Positions 13,450-21,186 of a DNA stretch of 43,457 bases are shown here, in pieces. The notes beneath the pieces were generated by a model that was not told the origin of the DNA, did not search any database, and worked only from the letters and a program-made list of their open reading frames with translations. Each line of letters begins with the position of its first letter. Position 1 is the stretch's first letter. A program made the translations under genes and the position numbers. The stretch spans positions 1 through 43,457 of the IMG/VR virus record IMGVR_UViG_3300020202_000122; one strand, 5' to 3'. Origin of the DNA: a virus.

Positions 13450-13940
13450 GCGCCGCCGCCATCTCCGGCACCTTCGCCGATATCCGCCCGGTCAAGACCC
13501 GCTCGGTCTGCCAGCTCATCATCGAAATCCCGATAGAGCAGGCAAATCAGGCCCTCGCGGTGCTGGGCGGCATGCCGATCCCCGGCCAGGAGGCGCATGT
13601 TGCCCTTGCTCGACTGGTCGCGGCGCCGCCCGCCCAAGCCGCCCCCGTCCAACAGAGGCGGGAGCTGACGCTAGCCCAGCGGGCCGGGATGCTCTGCGCC
13701 GAAGAAGCATTTCAGCGCTGGCTCGCCCAGCGGGAGCCGAGCGTCTGGCGCTCCGTCGTCGTCATGAAGGACGGCGCCGTTGACCGCGAGGCCTCAGCCG
13801 CCGCCGCCGTGCGCCAGATCTGCGGCGTCACCAGCCGCGCTGACCTCGACAAGTCCGAAACCGCCGCTGAGACCTGGGCCAAGCTGGAGAGCGATTACCG
13901 CGCCCAGCAGGCCTACGGCGACAGCTATGCCCGCCGATAG
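13446..13940 (+). CDS. Conserved phage recombination-module protein
   Basis: 164 residues from a GTG in GTGA overlap with the gene before. The N-terminal strand block (LIIEIPIEQANQALAVLGGM then PIPGQEAHVALARL) and the later AGMLCAEEAFQRWL and VRQICGVTSRADLD recur in alphaproteobacterial phages beside annealing proteins. No activity is known. Confidence 0.7.
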   Translation: MSAAAISGTFADIRPVKTRSVCQLIIEIPIEQANQALAVLGGMPIPGQEAHVALARLVAAPPAQAAPVQQRRELTLAQRAGMLCAEEAFQRWLAQREPSVWRSVVVMKDGAVDREASAAAAVRQICGVTSRADLDKSETAAETWAKLESDYRAQQAYGDSYARR

Positions 13941-13950
13941 GAGCCCGCCC

Positions 13951-14313
13951 ATGTCTGACACCCCCGCCCCCGCCCCGCTGACGGCCGACGACGAATGGTT
14001 AGAAGTCGAGGCAGAGGCCAGCCGCCTCCTGCGCAGCCACTCTCGCGGCGTCCGTGGGCAGGTGGCCCGCAAAGAGGACGGCCTTGACTGGTGGGTCTAT
14101 GTCGTCACCAAGCGCCGGGCCGAGGCCGCAGAGCGCGACCGCGACGCCCTGCTCGCCGCCCTGCGGCGGCTGTTCAACGCGACAGCCGGCAACCCCGCCG
14201 TCCAGGTGATCGCGGCGACAGAGGCCGACCTTCTCGAAATCGAGGCCGCATACACCCAGGCCGAGGCCGCGGTGAAGCAGGTAGCCGGTACCCAGGAGCC
14301 CGCCCATGTCTGA
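13951..14313 (+). CDS. Hypothetical protein with repeated start cassette
   Basis: 120 residues, mostly helical (TKRRAEAAERDRDALLAALR). A 24-bp stretch covering its ribosome binding site and first codons (13941-13964, MSDTP) recurs at 14297-14320 in the next gene. A related AERDRDAL helix appears in the 326-aa gene downstream, so parts of these genes share descent. Confidence 0.65.
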   Translation: MSDTPAPAPLTADDEWLEVEAEASRLLRSHSRGVRGQVARKEDGLDWWVYVVTKRRAEAAERDRDALLAALRRLFNATAGNPAVQVIAATEADLLEIEAAYTQAEAAVKQVAGTQEPAHV

Positions 14314-14746
14314 CACCCCGCTCGCCCCCGCCCCTGACAGGTTCGAGCGCGTCCACCTCATGGAGGTGCACGCTCGCCGCAAACTGGTCATGCCCGACGA
14401 ATGGCGGGCCTACCGCTGGGAAGCCAAGTCGGCAGATGTCTTGGTCGTCACCGGCTGCATTGTGACGGCGACGTACACGCGAGGCCCGCGCAAGGGGCGG
14501 CCAAACTTCGACAAGCGGGACAAGGCCACGGACCTGCCGGTCGTCATAACGCGAACGGAACACGCCGCATTCTGCCAAGCCTGGGAGGCGGAAACCGGCC
14601 GCTGCCACGCCTGCCAGGGCAACGGGACGGAATGCTACGGCTGGAGCAAGGCGGCAGGAAGCCGCTACCGCGACTGCAAACGGTGCAACGCCACCGGCAA
14701 CGCTCCTGCCGCTCTCCGCCGTGAGGATGTCTCCCATGACCTCTGA
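14306..14746 (+). CDS. Zinc-finger protein, DnaJ-like CxxC pairs
   Basis: 146 residues. The C-terminal part carries CHACQGNGTECYGW and CKRCNATGNAP, a DnaJ-type CxxCxGxG pair expected to bind zinc. The N-terminal part (RKLVMPDEWRAYRWEAKSAD) is mixed. The start lies 8 nt inside the previous gene and repeats its start cassette. Confidence 0.65.
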   Translation: MSDTPLAPAPDRFERVHLMEVHARRKLVMPDEWRAYRWEAKSADVLVVTGCIVTATYTRGPRKGRPNFDKRDKATDLPVVITRTEHAAFCQAWEAETGRCHACQGNGTECYGWSKAAGSRYRDCKRCNATGNAPAALRREDVSHDL

Positions 14747-15716
14747 CACCCCCGCCCCGCTCACCCCCGAGGAACTGGCGCAGGCCAAGGACCGCGCCCA
14801 GGCGGCCGACTGCTGCGGCTGCAAGGCTCATGCGCCGCACGAAAGCGTGCTGCTGTGCCTCCACGAACTTGCCATCTATCAGCACGACGACACGGGCCGG
14901 CTGGTCGCCAGCGTCGAGGCCGAACGCGCCTTGAGGGAGGCGGCAGAGCGCGACCGCGACGCCCTGGCGGCCGAGGTCTGGCGGCTGCGGGAAGCAGCCG
15001 ATGCGGTGCTAGCAGAACGCGACCTCGATGCGCTTGCGAGGAACCCGGCCCGAGACATGCCCGGCGCTCAATTCGACGCGCTTCACGACGCCGCGGTCGA
15101 GCGGCGGCGAGCTGCCTTTCGGGCCCTAGCCCAACCCGCCCCCTCGCCGCAGGTGAGCGCCCCGCCCTCCCTGTCGGCAGCCATAGAGGCCGTGGACAAG
15201 CTTGCGCTCGACGAGGGCCTTGACCTCGCCACCCTGGAGCGGGCGAAGGTCGCCTTGCGAACCCTGGCGGTGAGCGCCCCGCCCCCATCCGCGCCCGAGG
15301 GGGACGGCACCATTGTGGTGCCATTCAATCCGTGTCTCGCCAAGCTTCGACCCGGCGAGCCCTTCTTCGTGCTGCTCGGGCGCGACGTCGATGCCGAGAC
15401 CGCCGTCCGGGTGTGGGTCGAAAGCCGCACGTATCGCCGCGGCGCGAGCGACAAGACCCGCTCCGCCCTGGCTCTGGCCGACGCCATGAGGGCTTACCGA
15501 GAGGCGCCCCCCTTGCCCAACCCTGCCCAGCCTACACCCGTCGAGGCCGCAGCAGCGGAGGAGTGGGTCACCGACCGGGAGCCGACCGAGGACGACGCGG
15601 ACGAACAGGGGCTTGTGAGGGTCTGGCCCGCCCTGCCGGCCCATTGGGCCTACCCCGCCCCCGGCCAGCGCTGGCAGCACACCCCCGCATGGCACGCCGC
15701 CAGAGCCGCGGTGTAG
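14736..15716 (+). CDS. Large hypothetical early protein
   Basis: 326 residues from the ATG with GAGG 9 nt upstream. Architecture: N-terminal CCGCKAHAPHESVLLCLHEL (possible metal site), a coiled coil ASVEAERALREAAERDRDAL, a Pro/Ala linker, then a C-terminal domain beginning VPFNPCLAKLRPGEPFFVLL with DVDAETAVRVWVESRTYRRG. The C-terminal block resembles short phage proteins that occur alone, so this looks like a fusion of helper segments. Function unknown. Confidence 0.65.
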   Translation: MTSDTPAPLTPEELAQAKDRAQAADCCGCKAHAPHESVLLCLHELAIYQHDDTGRLVASVEAERALREAAERDRDALAAEVWRLREAADAVLAERDLDALARNPARDMPGAQFDALHDAAVERRRAAFRALAQPAPSPQVSAPPSLSAAIEAVDKLALDEGLDLATLERAKVALRTLAVSAPPPSAPEGDGTIVVPFNPCLAKLRPGEPFFVLLGRDVDAETAVRVWVESRTYRRGASDKTRSALALADAMRAYREAPPLPNPAQPTPVEAAAAEEWVTDREPTEDDADEQGLVRVWPALPAHWAYPAPGQRWQHTPAWHAARAAV

Positions 15717-15759
15717 TCCGCCCCTCCCACCACTGCCACCCATAAGGAGGGCTAAGGCC

Positions 15760-15960
15760 GTGACCGACGAACAGAAGCTCCTCGCCGCCTATGAACGTGG
15801 CCTGGAGGCCGGCAGGCGTGAAGCAGCCGACGCCGTGACCCGCATCGCACAGGCGCACCGGAGACGGAACACCAGCCATGGCGACTGTAAGGCGGCGGCT
15901 GCCGAAGAGTGCCTTGAAGCCATTCGCGAACTGTCCACCGCACAGCAGGGGGAGGGCTGA
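15760..15960 (+). CDS. Small helical protein (66 aa)
   Basis: 66 residues from a GTG. The site AAGGAGG at 15743-15749 is one of the strongest ribosome binding sites in the operon. The product is helical and charged (EQKLLAAYERGLEAGRREAA). Not recognised. Confidence 0.65.
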   Translation: MTDEQKLLAAYERGLEAGRREAADAVTRIAQAHRRRNTSHGDCKAAAAEECLEAIRELSTAQQGEG

Positions 15961-15961
15961 C

Positions 15962-16360
15962 ATGTCCGGCCTCACCCACCTCATTGCCCTACTGAAACGG
16001 GCGGATGGCCCAAGCCGCGACCTGGACTACCGGTTAGCCCACGCCGTGGGGCACCCGTCTCGGGTGCCACTGGAGCTGCTGCCCCACCTCATGGAGGGGT
16101 CGAAGGCGGCCAAGGCTGTGCCGCTGTTCACGGCGAGCCTCGACGCTGCCGTGACCCTGGTGCCCGAGGGCTGGGAATGGTCCGTCCGCCTGTCGCCACA
16201 TGGGCACTTCGAGGCGTACCACGCCAGGAAGTGGGAGAGCGGGTCGGACAGAAGCGAGGCCCCCACCGCGGCGCTGGCCCTCTGCCTCGCCGCCCTCCGC
16301 GCTCGCGAAGCTGACGAAACGCTCTCTGTCCCCACCCCCACCCAGGACACCACGCCATGA
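15962..16360 (+). CDS. Conserved alphaproteobacterial phage protein
   Basis: 132 residues. The block FTASLDAAVTLVPEGWEWSV followed by APTAALALCLAALRARE is shared by many short phage proteins of alphaproteobacteria; no function has been assigned. The N-terminus (LIALLKRADGPSRDLDYRLA) is helical. Its stop overlaps the next start (ATGA). Confidence 0.7.
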   Translation: MSGLTHLIALLKRADGPSRDLDYRLAHAVGHPSRVPLELLPHLMEGSKAAKAVPLFTASLDAAVTLVPEGWEWSVRLSPHGHFEAYHARKWESGSDRSEAPTAALALCLAALRAREADETLSVPTPTQDTTP

Positions 16361-16638
16361 CCACCAACACCAAGCCCATTACCTGCCGCGGCTACACGCT
16401 GCCCGCCGATGTCGAGGCGGGGGCGCTCGCGTTCATGCGGCAGTCCTCGCCCTTCCGCGCGCTGGACCTCTTCCATGCGTTGCGCCGCCTGGGCGTGCCT
16501 GAGGCCAACGACGTGGCCTACCGCTTGGCTGACCGCCTCCTACAGCGAGAGCGGAAGCGGGGCTCCCTGGAAGTGAGGGCCGCCGCCTGGAGGTGGGTTG
16601 CCCCCGCCCCTGCCACCCCTGCCGAGGGCGCGCCATGA
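16357..16638 (+). CDS. Hypothetical protein, winged-helix pattern
   Basis: 93 residues. FRALDLFHALRRLGVPEAND followed by VAYRLADRLLQRERKRGSLE reads like a small winged helix. Coupled by overlaps at both ends. Unknown function. Confidence 0.6.
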   Translation: MTTNTKPITCRGYTLPADVEAGALAFMRQSSPFRALDLFHALRRLGVPEANDVAYRLADRLLQRERKRGSLEVRAAAWRWVAPAPATPAEGAP

Positions 16639-17054
16639 CCGACACCACCGACACCGTGACCGTGATCTGCAAGGGCTGCGGGCTGGTTAGCGTCCCCCCG
16701 CTCCGGCCGTACCCGTGCTGCCCCGAGCGCTTTAACGTCCCGCTCGACAGCGAGGCGGGCCGCGCCGTCAAGGCTGACTTCGCCTCAATTCGCAACTATG
16801 CGGTCAACGAGGGGCGGCGAGGGGCGGCCATGACCGACACCACCGACACCGGCCTCTATGACCTGACGAAAACCCAGCGGGCCGCCTTGGCCGAGGCCGA
16901 CGCACACCGGGGCCTCGGCTACGTCTGGAAGCCGAAAACCATGGAGCGCCTAGCCCAGCTCGGCCTAGTCGAGCAGCGGACCAGCGAGCCCCGCAGGAAG
17001 TTAGCGTGGTACCTCACCCCCGCCGGCCGCGCCGCGCTCGCCGGGGAGGGCTGA
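16635..17054 (+). CDS. Zinc-ribbon plus winged-helix fusion, internal start
   Basis: 139 residues. The first 65 carry CKGCG and CCPE cysteines; the rest (KTQRAALAEADAHRGLGYVW, TMERLAQLGLVEQR, LTPAGRAAL) looks like a winged helix. The start block (25 bp at 16632-16656, MTDTTDT) recurs exactly and in frame at 16827-16851, where it again follows a GAGGGG stretch. A second protein of 74 residues could start at 16830. The gene therefore looks like an in-frame fusion formed at repeated start sites. Confidence 0.6.
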   Translation: MTDTTDTVTVICKGCGLVSVPPLRPYPCCPERFNVPLDSEAGRAVKADFASIRNYAVNEGRRGAAMTDTTDTGLYDLTKTQRAALAEADAHRGLGYVWKPKTMERLAQLGLVEQRTSEPRRKLAWYLTPAGRAALAGEG

Positions 17055-17058
17055 CACC

Positions 17059-17388
17059 GTGAGCGACGTAACGCTGCTGGGCGTCCTGCGGATGCCCGTC
17101 TCGCCGAATAGCGATTACATGGCGCTGGCACAGCTTATCAACCGAGCGCGCGAGGCGGCCGATCGGATAGAGGCGCTGGAGGCCGAAAACGAACGGCTAC
17201 GGGGTCATGCCCGCTATCAGCGCACGGCGCTTGAGGGCCTTCAGATGGTCCTCCGCCGGGGCGCGCTGGTGAGCCGGGACATAGCGACGCTGGATCACGA
17301 TCTTGTGCCGCTGTTCAAGGCAGCCCTCGCAGAGGGGGGAGACAATGGCTCCGGGGAGGTGGGCAATGTCCGCCCGGAAGCTCGATAG
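17059..17388 (+). CDS. Hypothetical coiled-coil protein
   Basis: 109 residues from a GTG. A clear coiled coil (REAADRIEALEAENERLRGH) fills the middle. The end overlaps the excisionase gene. Phage proteins of this shape often sit before xis and int without known function. Confidence 0.55.
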   Translation: MSDVTLLGVLRMPVSPNSDYMALAQLINRAREAADRIEALEAENERLRGHARYQRTALEGLQMVLRRGALVSRDIATLDHDLVPLFKAALAEGGDNGSGEVGNVRPEAR

Positions 17389-17617
17389 CGCCTCCCTGCC
17401 CGGCTGGCCGCGGCTGATGCGGCCGGAGCTGGCGGCGGCCTACATCGACGTGTCCGCCCCGACGCTGCGCGCGCTGCCGATCCGCCGGCAGCGCATCGGC
17501 GGGGCCGTGCTCTATGACCGGCTTGATCTCGACCACTACGCAGATACCCTCGCCAAAGGCTCCGCCGAACGCTCGGTGGACGACTGGCTGGGCGAACTGG
17601 ATGCTGATGCGCCTTAA
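17366..17617 (+). CDS. xis: Excisionase-like MerR/AlpA HTH protein
   Basis: 83 residues from the ATG with GGAGGT 6 nt upstream; an earlier ATG at 17345 is also possible. LMRPELAAAYIDVSAPTLRA with IRRQRIGGAVLYDRLDLDHY is the usual pattern of the small winged HTH that reads a single DNA site and directs integrase. It overlaps the integrase gene by 11 nt, the typical xis-int order. Confidence 0.8.
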   Translation: MSARKLDSASLPGWPRLMRPELAAAYIDVSAPTLRALPIRRQRIGGAVLYDRLDLDHYADTLAKGSAERSVDDWLGELDADAP

Positions 17618-18666
17618 GAACGTGCACAAGGTGCGGTCCAAGAAGGGGCGCACCTACTACTACCACCGGCCGACGCGGACCCGGCTCAAGGCCGAGGTCG
17701 GCACACCCGAGTTCGTGCGCGAAGTCGAGAGGCTGAACGCCCAGGCGGAGAAGCCGGAGATCGTCGCCGGCACCTTCGGCGCGCTCTTCGTGGCCTACCG
17801 GGCGAGCCCCGAATTCGCCGGCCTGGCCGATGCCACCAAGGCCGACTACACCGACGTTATAGACTGGCTCTCGCCGCTGCACGACATGCCGCTCGCCAAG
17901 GTCGATTCGGGCTTCGCCATCAAGCTCCGCGACAAGGCCTTCGCCAAGCGAAAGCGCCGCTTCGCCAACTACGTGGTCCAGGTCTGCCGCCTCGCCTGGA
18001 ACTGGGGCCGGCCCCGCAAGCTGGCGGCGGCCGAGAACCCCTTCTCCGAAACGCCGCTGATCCGCAAGCCCCGAGGCGAGGCAAAGGCGAACCGGGCATG
18101 GACGGACGGAGAGCGCCGCGCCGTGCTGGAGGCCGCGACCGGGGGCCTGCGCGTGGTGGTCGCGCTCGGCATGCACGCCGCTTTCCGCGAGGGCGACGCG
18201 GTGAAGTTCGCCCGCCGCGGCTACGACGGCGCCGCAATCGAATTCGTGCAGGGCAAGACCGGCGAGCCCGTCTGGCTGCCGGCGCACCGCGATCTGCGCG
18301 ACATCCTCGATGAGGCGCTCGCCACCTTCGCCAAGGACCATCTGGTGTTCGCCATCGGCCAACGCGGCCGCCCCTTCACCGCGAGCGGGTTCCGCGCCTC
18401 GTTCTTCAAGCTGGTCCACCGGCTCCAGGCCGAGGGCAAGGTCGGGGAGGGCCTGACCTTCCACGGCCTGCGGCACACGGTCGGAAAGCTGCTGGCGGAG
18501 GCGGGCTGCGACACGAAGCGGATCGCCGCTGTGCTGGGCCACAAGACCACGAAGATGGCCGAGCACTACTCGGCCGGCGCCGATCAGCGGCGCATGGCGA
18601 CGGAGGCCATCCGGCGGCTGGAGCGATCCGACGACGCGGCGCAGCGGAAGCGGGATCGGGAGGGAG

Positions 18667-18671
<5 letters not shown>
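17607..18671 (+). CDS. int: Tyrosine recombinase integrase
   Basis: 354 residues (ATG at 17601 gives two more). The N-terminus holds an arm-binding-like region (VHKVRSKKGRTYYYHRPTRT), then a SAM-like core-binding domain (about 55-150). The catalytic residues are visible: Arg194 in AAFREGDAV, Lys217 in VQGKTGE, His286-x-x-Arg289 in TFHGLRHT, His312 in LGHKTT and Tyr321 in AEHYS. The stop codon lies in the first of four TGTAAAAC repeats, and a tRNA-Phe fragment follows, so the enzyme acts on the att site beside its gene. Confidence 0.97.
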
Positions 18672-18875
<204 letters not shown>

Positions 18876-18922
18876 AGGCCATCGGACGCCCAGCGGCCGA
18901 GCCTGTCAAATGAAGTCTGCTC

Positions 18923-19201
18923 ATGACCACCCCTCTCCTCCACCCCCCGATCAGCCTCCGGACAGTCGGGCAGTTCATCGAGCACCGGCACTCGTTCTGG
19001 ATCTGCTGCGCCGAGCCCGGCTGCGGGCATTCCCACCTGGCCGTCATGGAGCAGGTAGCCCGAGCGCTCGGCCCCGACTTCGACCTCTACGACGCCTCCC
19101 GTCCGCTGGCCGAGGCACTGCGGGTGACGTGCCCGAAGTGCGGGGGCAAGAGGTGGGAGCCGCGGGTCACGTCGCTGAGGGCGGTGCCGGGCCAGGGCTA
19201 A
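18923..19201 (+). CDS. Small zinc-ribbon protein
   Basis: 92 residues. CCAEPGCGHSH and a later CPKCGGKRW form two Cys pairs, expected to bind one zinc. The stretch between is helical (LAVMEQVARALGPDFDLYDA). It is the first gene beyond attP; no clear promoter was found for it. Confidence 0.65.
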   Translation: MTTPLLHPPISLRTVGQFIEHRHSFWICCAEPGCGHSHLAVMEQVARALGPDFDLYDASRPLAEALRVTCPKCGGKRWEPRVTSLRAVPGQG

Positions 19202-19212
19202 GGTCGCTACGT

Positions 19213-19242
19213 CTTGACGCCGCCCGATACGTTACGTATCTT
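19213..19242 (+). promoter_or_regulatory. Promoter with palindromic operator, second repressor
   Basis: TTGACG (19214-19219), 17-nt spacer, TATCTT (19237-19242). The perfect palindrome GATACGT-T-ACGTATC (19226-19240) covers the spacer and the first bases of the -10; a further GATAC half-site follows at 19246-19250. The start codon of the HTH gene is 27 nt beyond the -10. This is a standard negative autoregulation layout. Confidence 0.75.
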
Positions 19243-19268
19243 ACCGATACTACTGCCGGAGCCGCACC

Positions 19269-19655
19269 ATGACCCGCGCCGAACGCTTGATCCAGGCCCG
19301 CGAAGCCGCCGGCTTCACGTCCGCCGCCCACTTCGCCAGAACGCATGGCCTGAGCGAGGCAACCTACCGGGCATACGAAAGCGGCACTCGCGGGCTCAAG
19401 CCGGCCGTTGCGGAACGTCTGGCAGGGCTACTGAACGTCTCGGCATCCTGGCTCCTGCTCGGCACGGACAAGGACGGCGCTCCCCCACCCGCACCGCCCA
19501 AGCGTCAGGTGGACGGGGCGCGCCGCACGATCCTGTCCGCTCGCTTCCCCAACGGCGCGGAAGTCGAGGTCATCGCCAACCAGCCGATGGACGAGGAGCT
19601 GCTTCGGCGCCTGTCAGCTCTGCTCGACGGCCAAGCCCTGGCGCTGTCCGAATGA
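19269..19655 (+). CDS. Second repressor, XRE family
   Basis: 128 residues. HTH at about residues 5-60 (RLIQAREAAGFTSAAHFART, HGLSEATYRAYESGTRGLKP, ending LLNVSASWLLLG, as in CI/P22 C2 type proteins). The C-terminal part is short (VEVIANQPMDEELLRRLSAL) without a LexA-type peptidase. The promoter upstream carries its own palindrome, unlike that of the main immunity system. Its stop overlaps the next start. Confidence 0.82.
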   Translation: MTRAERLIQAREAAGFTSAAHFARTHGLSEATYRAYESGTRGLKPAVAERLAGLLNVSASWLLLGTDKDGAPPPAPPKRQVDGARRTILSARFPNGAEVEVIANQPMDEELLRRLSALLDGQALALSE

Positions 19656-19840
19656 ACCCCAACCACATTTGCTCCGACTGTGGGGGCGTCCTGACTGACG
19701 AGGAACGGCACTACTACGAGTTCCATTGCGAGGCCTGTGAACAGGCCTGGCACGCCCACATTCAAGATTACCGCCTCGGGCGCGTTGCCGACCCCGAGCT
19801 TGACCGCTTGTTTAGCGCGCGCCCTGCGACCACACACTAA
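19652..19840 (+). CDS. Small zinc-finger protein (62 aa)
   Basis: 62 residues, coupled to the repressor gene by ATGA. ICSDCGGVLTDEERHYYEFH and CEACEQAWHAH give CxxC...CxxC. Unknown partner; cotranscription with the repressor suggests a regulatory helper. Confidence 0.65.
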   Translation: MNPNHICSDCGGVLTDEERHYYEFHCEACEQAWHAHIQDYRLGRVADPELDRLFSARPATTH

Positions 19841-20225
19841 GGCTTCGCCCGAGTCGCGCGGTGTGGTAGCATCGGCGGTGCGATGAACTCCGTTGTTCGT
19901 TGGTTCGGGTTGGCTGGGCGGCAGGATTGCGACTCCTGCCGCTTCAGGAACCGCAGAGTACCGCCCCTCTAAGGGGCAGCGAGGCGCCGCCCTGCAAGGG
20001 GACTGCTCACGTGCCACGTGGGCGGGACGATCCGAGCGGGGCGGCACCCCCGCCCCTCACCTTCGCAGGGCTGAGGGGCGGGCCTCCAAATAGGGGCTTC
20101 ACAGCACACGCAAGACGGGTTAGCTTTCTCTTGCCCCTGCATTGCAGGGCTGACCCTATATAGGCGCGAAGCGTTCAGGTGCCGAGTGCCTCGCCCCTGC
20201 GGATGCAGGGAACGGGTTGACGGAG

Positions 20226-20262
20226 CCGCCCCGGCCTTGTGCCGCGGGCGGTTCTGTTTTTT
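20226..20262 (+). terminator. Rho-independent terminator
   Basis: CCGCCCCGGC, loop CTTGT, GCCG-C-GGGCGG, then TTCTGTTTTTT. The stem is 10 bp with one bulged C. It lies 386 nt after the last gene of the repressor unit and just before the next promoter, so it would end a transcript that includes most of the hairpin array. Confidence 0.85.
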
Positions 20263-20284
20263 GGGCCGCGCCTGCGTTTTCCCT

Positions 20285-20313
20285 CTTGCGGGGTAGGGCC
20301 ATTGGCCCTATAT
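20285..20313 (+). promoter_or_regulatory. Promoter CTTGCG-N17-CTATAT with palindromic spacer
   Basis: CTTGCG (20285-20290), exactly 17 nt, CTATAT (20308-20313), a near match to the CTTGAC-N17-CTATAT form reported for Sinorhizobium meliloti RpoD. The spacer carries the perfect palindrome TAGGGCCATTGGCCCTA (20294-20310), a likely operator. The 96-aa gene starts 48 nt beyond the -10. Confidence 0.75.
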
Positions 20314-20361
20314 CTATCCCTGTCAGGGCAACGACGCCCGCCCAACCAGGGAGCAGACGCC

Positions 20362-20652
20362 ATGTTCACCGCCACCGAGATCGTCGCCAAGCTCAACGCT
20401 GAGCACCCGCTGCCCGAGGTCGCGCGCTCGCTTGAGCGCACCACCTATAGCGATGTCGTGATCATCGTCGATGACGAGGGCGATATCGTCAAGGTGGCCT
20501 ACATCGCCGCCCCCAGCGGGCCGGTTGGCGGCGGCCACGCCCTCCCCCTGCGGGCCGACATTGTGCGGCAGTTCACGGATGACGACGACACCTGGGACAG
20601 CTTCTGCGACGAGTTCGAAGACCGCATTGCCGAGCTGGCCTTCAATGAGTAG
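20362..20652 (+). CDS. Acidic hypothetical protein (96 aa)
   Basis: 96 residues, strongly acidic at the end (QFTDDDDTWDSFCDEFEDRI). The middle is strand-rich (YSDVVIIVDDEGDIVKVAYI). Ribosome binding site AGGGAGC is 8-14 nt upstream. It overlaps the following HTH gene by 8 nt, a two-gene unit of acidic protein plus DNA-binding protein. A toxin-antitoxin-like pair is conceivable but no toxin motif is seen. Confidence 0.65.
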   Translation: MFTATEIVAKLNAEHPLPEVARSLERTTYSDVVIIVDDEGDIVKVAYIAAPSGPVGGGHALPLRADIVRQFTDDDDTWDSFCDEFEDRIAELAFNE

Positions 20653-20908
20653 CCATCCGCTACAAGACCCGAAGGCGTTCAAGGAGGCCCGGCACGCGCT
20701 GGGCCTCTCTGCGCAGGGGCTGGCGAAAGCGCTTCACCTCGGCGCAGACGGCGGGCGAGCGGTGCGGCGCTGGGAGAGCGGCGAGCGCTCGATTCCGGGG
20801 CCCGCCGCCGTGGCGTTGGCTCTGTGGCGCGACCCAGCCTGCCCGCAGATCCTCCGACCGCCCCGCTCGCCGCGCTCCAGCGCTGAGGACGACGGCGACG
20901 ACGCATGA
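20645..20908 (+). CDS. XRE-type HTH protein (87 aa)
   Basis: 87 residues. KAFKEARHALGLSAQGLAKA then AVRRWESGERSIPGPAAVAL is the XRE HTH with the conserved RxWESG turn. The tail is proline/arginine then acidic. It may read the TAGGGCCATTGGCCCTA dyad in the promoter of its own unit. Confidence 0.75.
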   Translation: MSSHPLQDPKAFKEARHALGLSAQGLAKALHLGADGGRAVRRWESGERSIPGPAAVALALWRDPACPQILRPPRSPRSSAEDDGDDA

Positions 20909-20962
20909 ACGGCGAAAGCCCCGCCCCAGCCTCTCGGCCAGAGCGGGGCAGTGTGTCGGGGG

Positions 20963-20992
20963 GGGCGATATTGGAATTCCAACATCGCCCCT
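20963..20992. repeat. 30-bp inverted repeat with EcoRI core
   Basis: GGGGCGAT, one base, TTGGAATTCCAA, one base, ATCGCCCC: a dyad with a single mismatched pair. It lies in the 131-nt gap between the rightward HTH gene and the leftward 48-aa gene. There is no T-run, so it may act as a processing site or operator; a bidirectional terminator is less likely. Confidence 0.6.
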
Positions 20993-21039
20993 TGCCCGTC
21001 AGGTCAGGCCGGGATCGGCCGCCGGTGTGCTGCCGGCGG

Positions 21040-21186
21040 CTAGCTACCGAACAGGCCGGAGAGGATCTGCACCAGGAAGCTCTGCGTCTCGGGCGGGAGG
21101 TTGACGCCCACGGCGCCCCCGACCGCGGCGCCCGCGGTGACGAGGCCGGTCCAGAACAGGCGGTTGCTGCGCAGCTTGGTCCACAT
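21040..21186 (-). CDS. 48-aa single-span membrane protein
   Basis: 48 residues from the ATG with AGGAGG 10 nt upstream. A basic N-terminus (MWTKLRSNR) precedes one span (LFWTGLVTAGAAVGGAVGVN) and a short C-terminal helix. It follows the lysis genes on the same strand but is separated by 470 nt and by a terminator. It could be a second holin-like or antiholin-like product; size and position only. Confidence 0.5.
   Translation of the reverse strand: MWTKLRSNRLFWTGLVTAGAAVGGAVGVNLPPETQSFLVQILSGLFGS

Larger units (their letters stand above)
19841..20361 (+). ncRNA. 521-nt non-coding stretch, hairpin array
   Basis: No convincing gene on either strand. Perfect or near-perfect hairpins: GCGGCAGGA/TCCTGCCGC (19918-19942); GCCCCT/AGGGGC (19963-19976); CCGCCC/GGGCGG (19987-20025) enclosing two CACGTG; CCCGCCCCTC/GAGGGGCGGG (20049-20082); CCCTGCA-T-TGCAGGG (20135-20149); CCTATATAGG (20155-20164); CCCTGC/GCAGGG (20195-20210); the terminator at 20226-20262; TAGGGCCA-T-TGGCCCTA (20294-20310); CCCTG-T-CAGGG (20318-20328). 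A structured leader or a small RNA is likely. Confidence 0.55.

Noticed and set aside
19841-20361. CRISPR array
   Set aside because: The hairpins are of different sequences and sizes without constant repeats or spacers, and no cas genes are present.
20362-20908. Toxin-antitoxin pair
   Set aside because: An acidic protein followed by an HTH protein fits the shape, but neither carries a known toxin motif and the order is not diagnostic.
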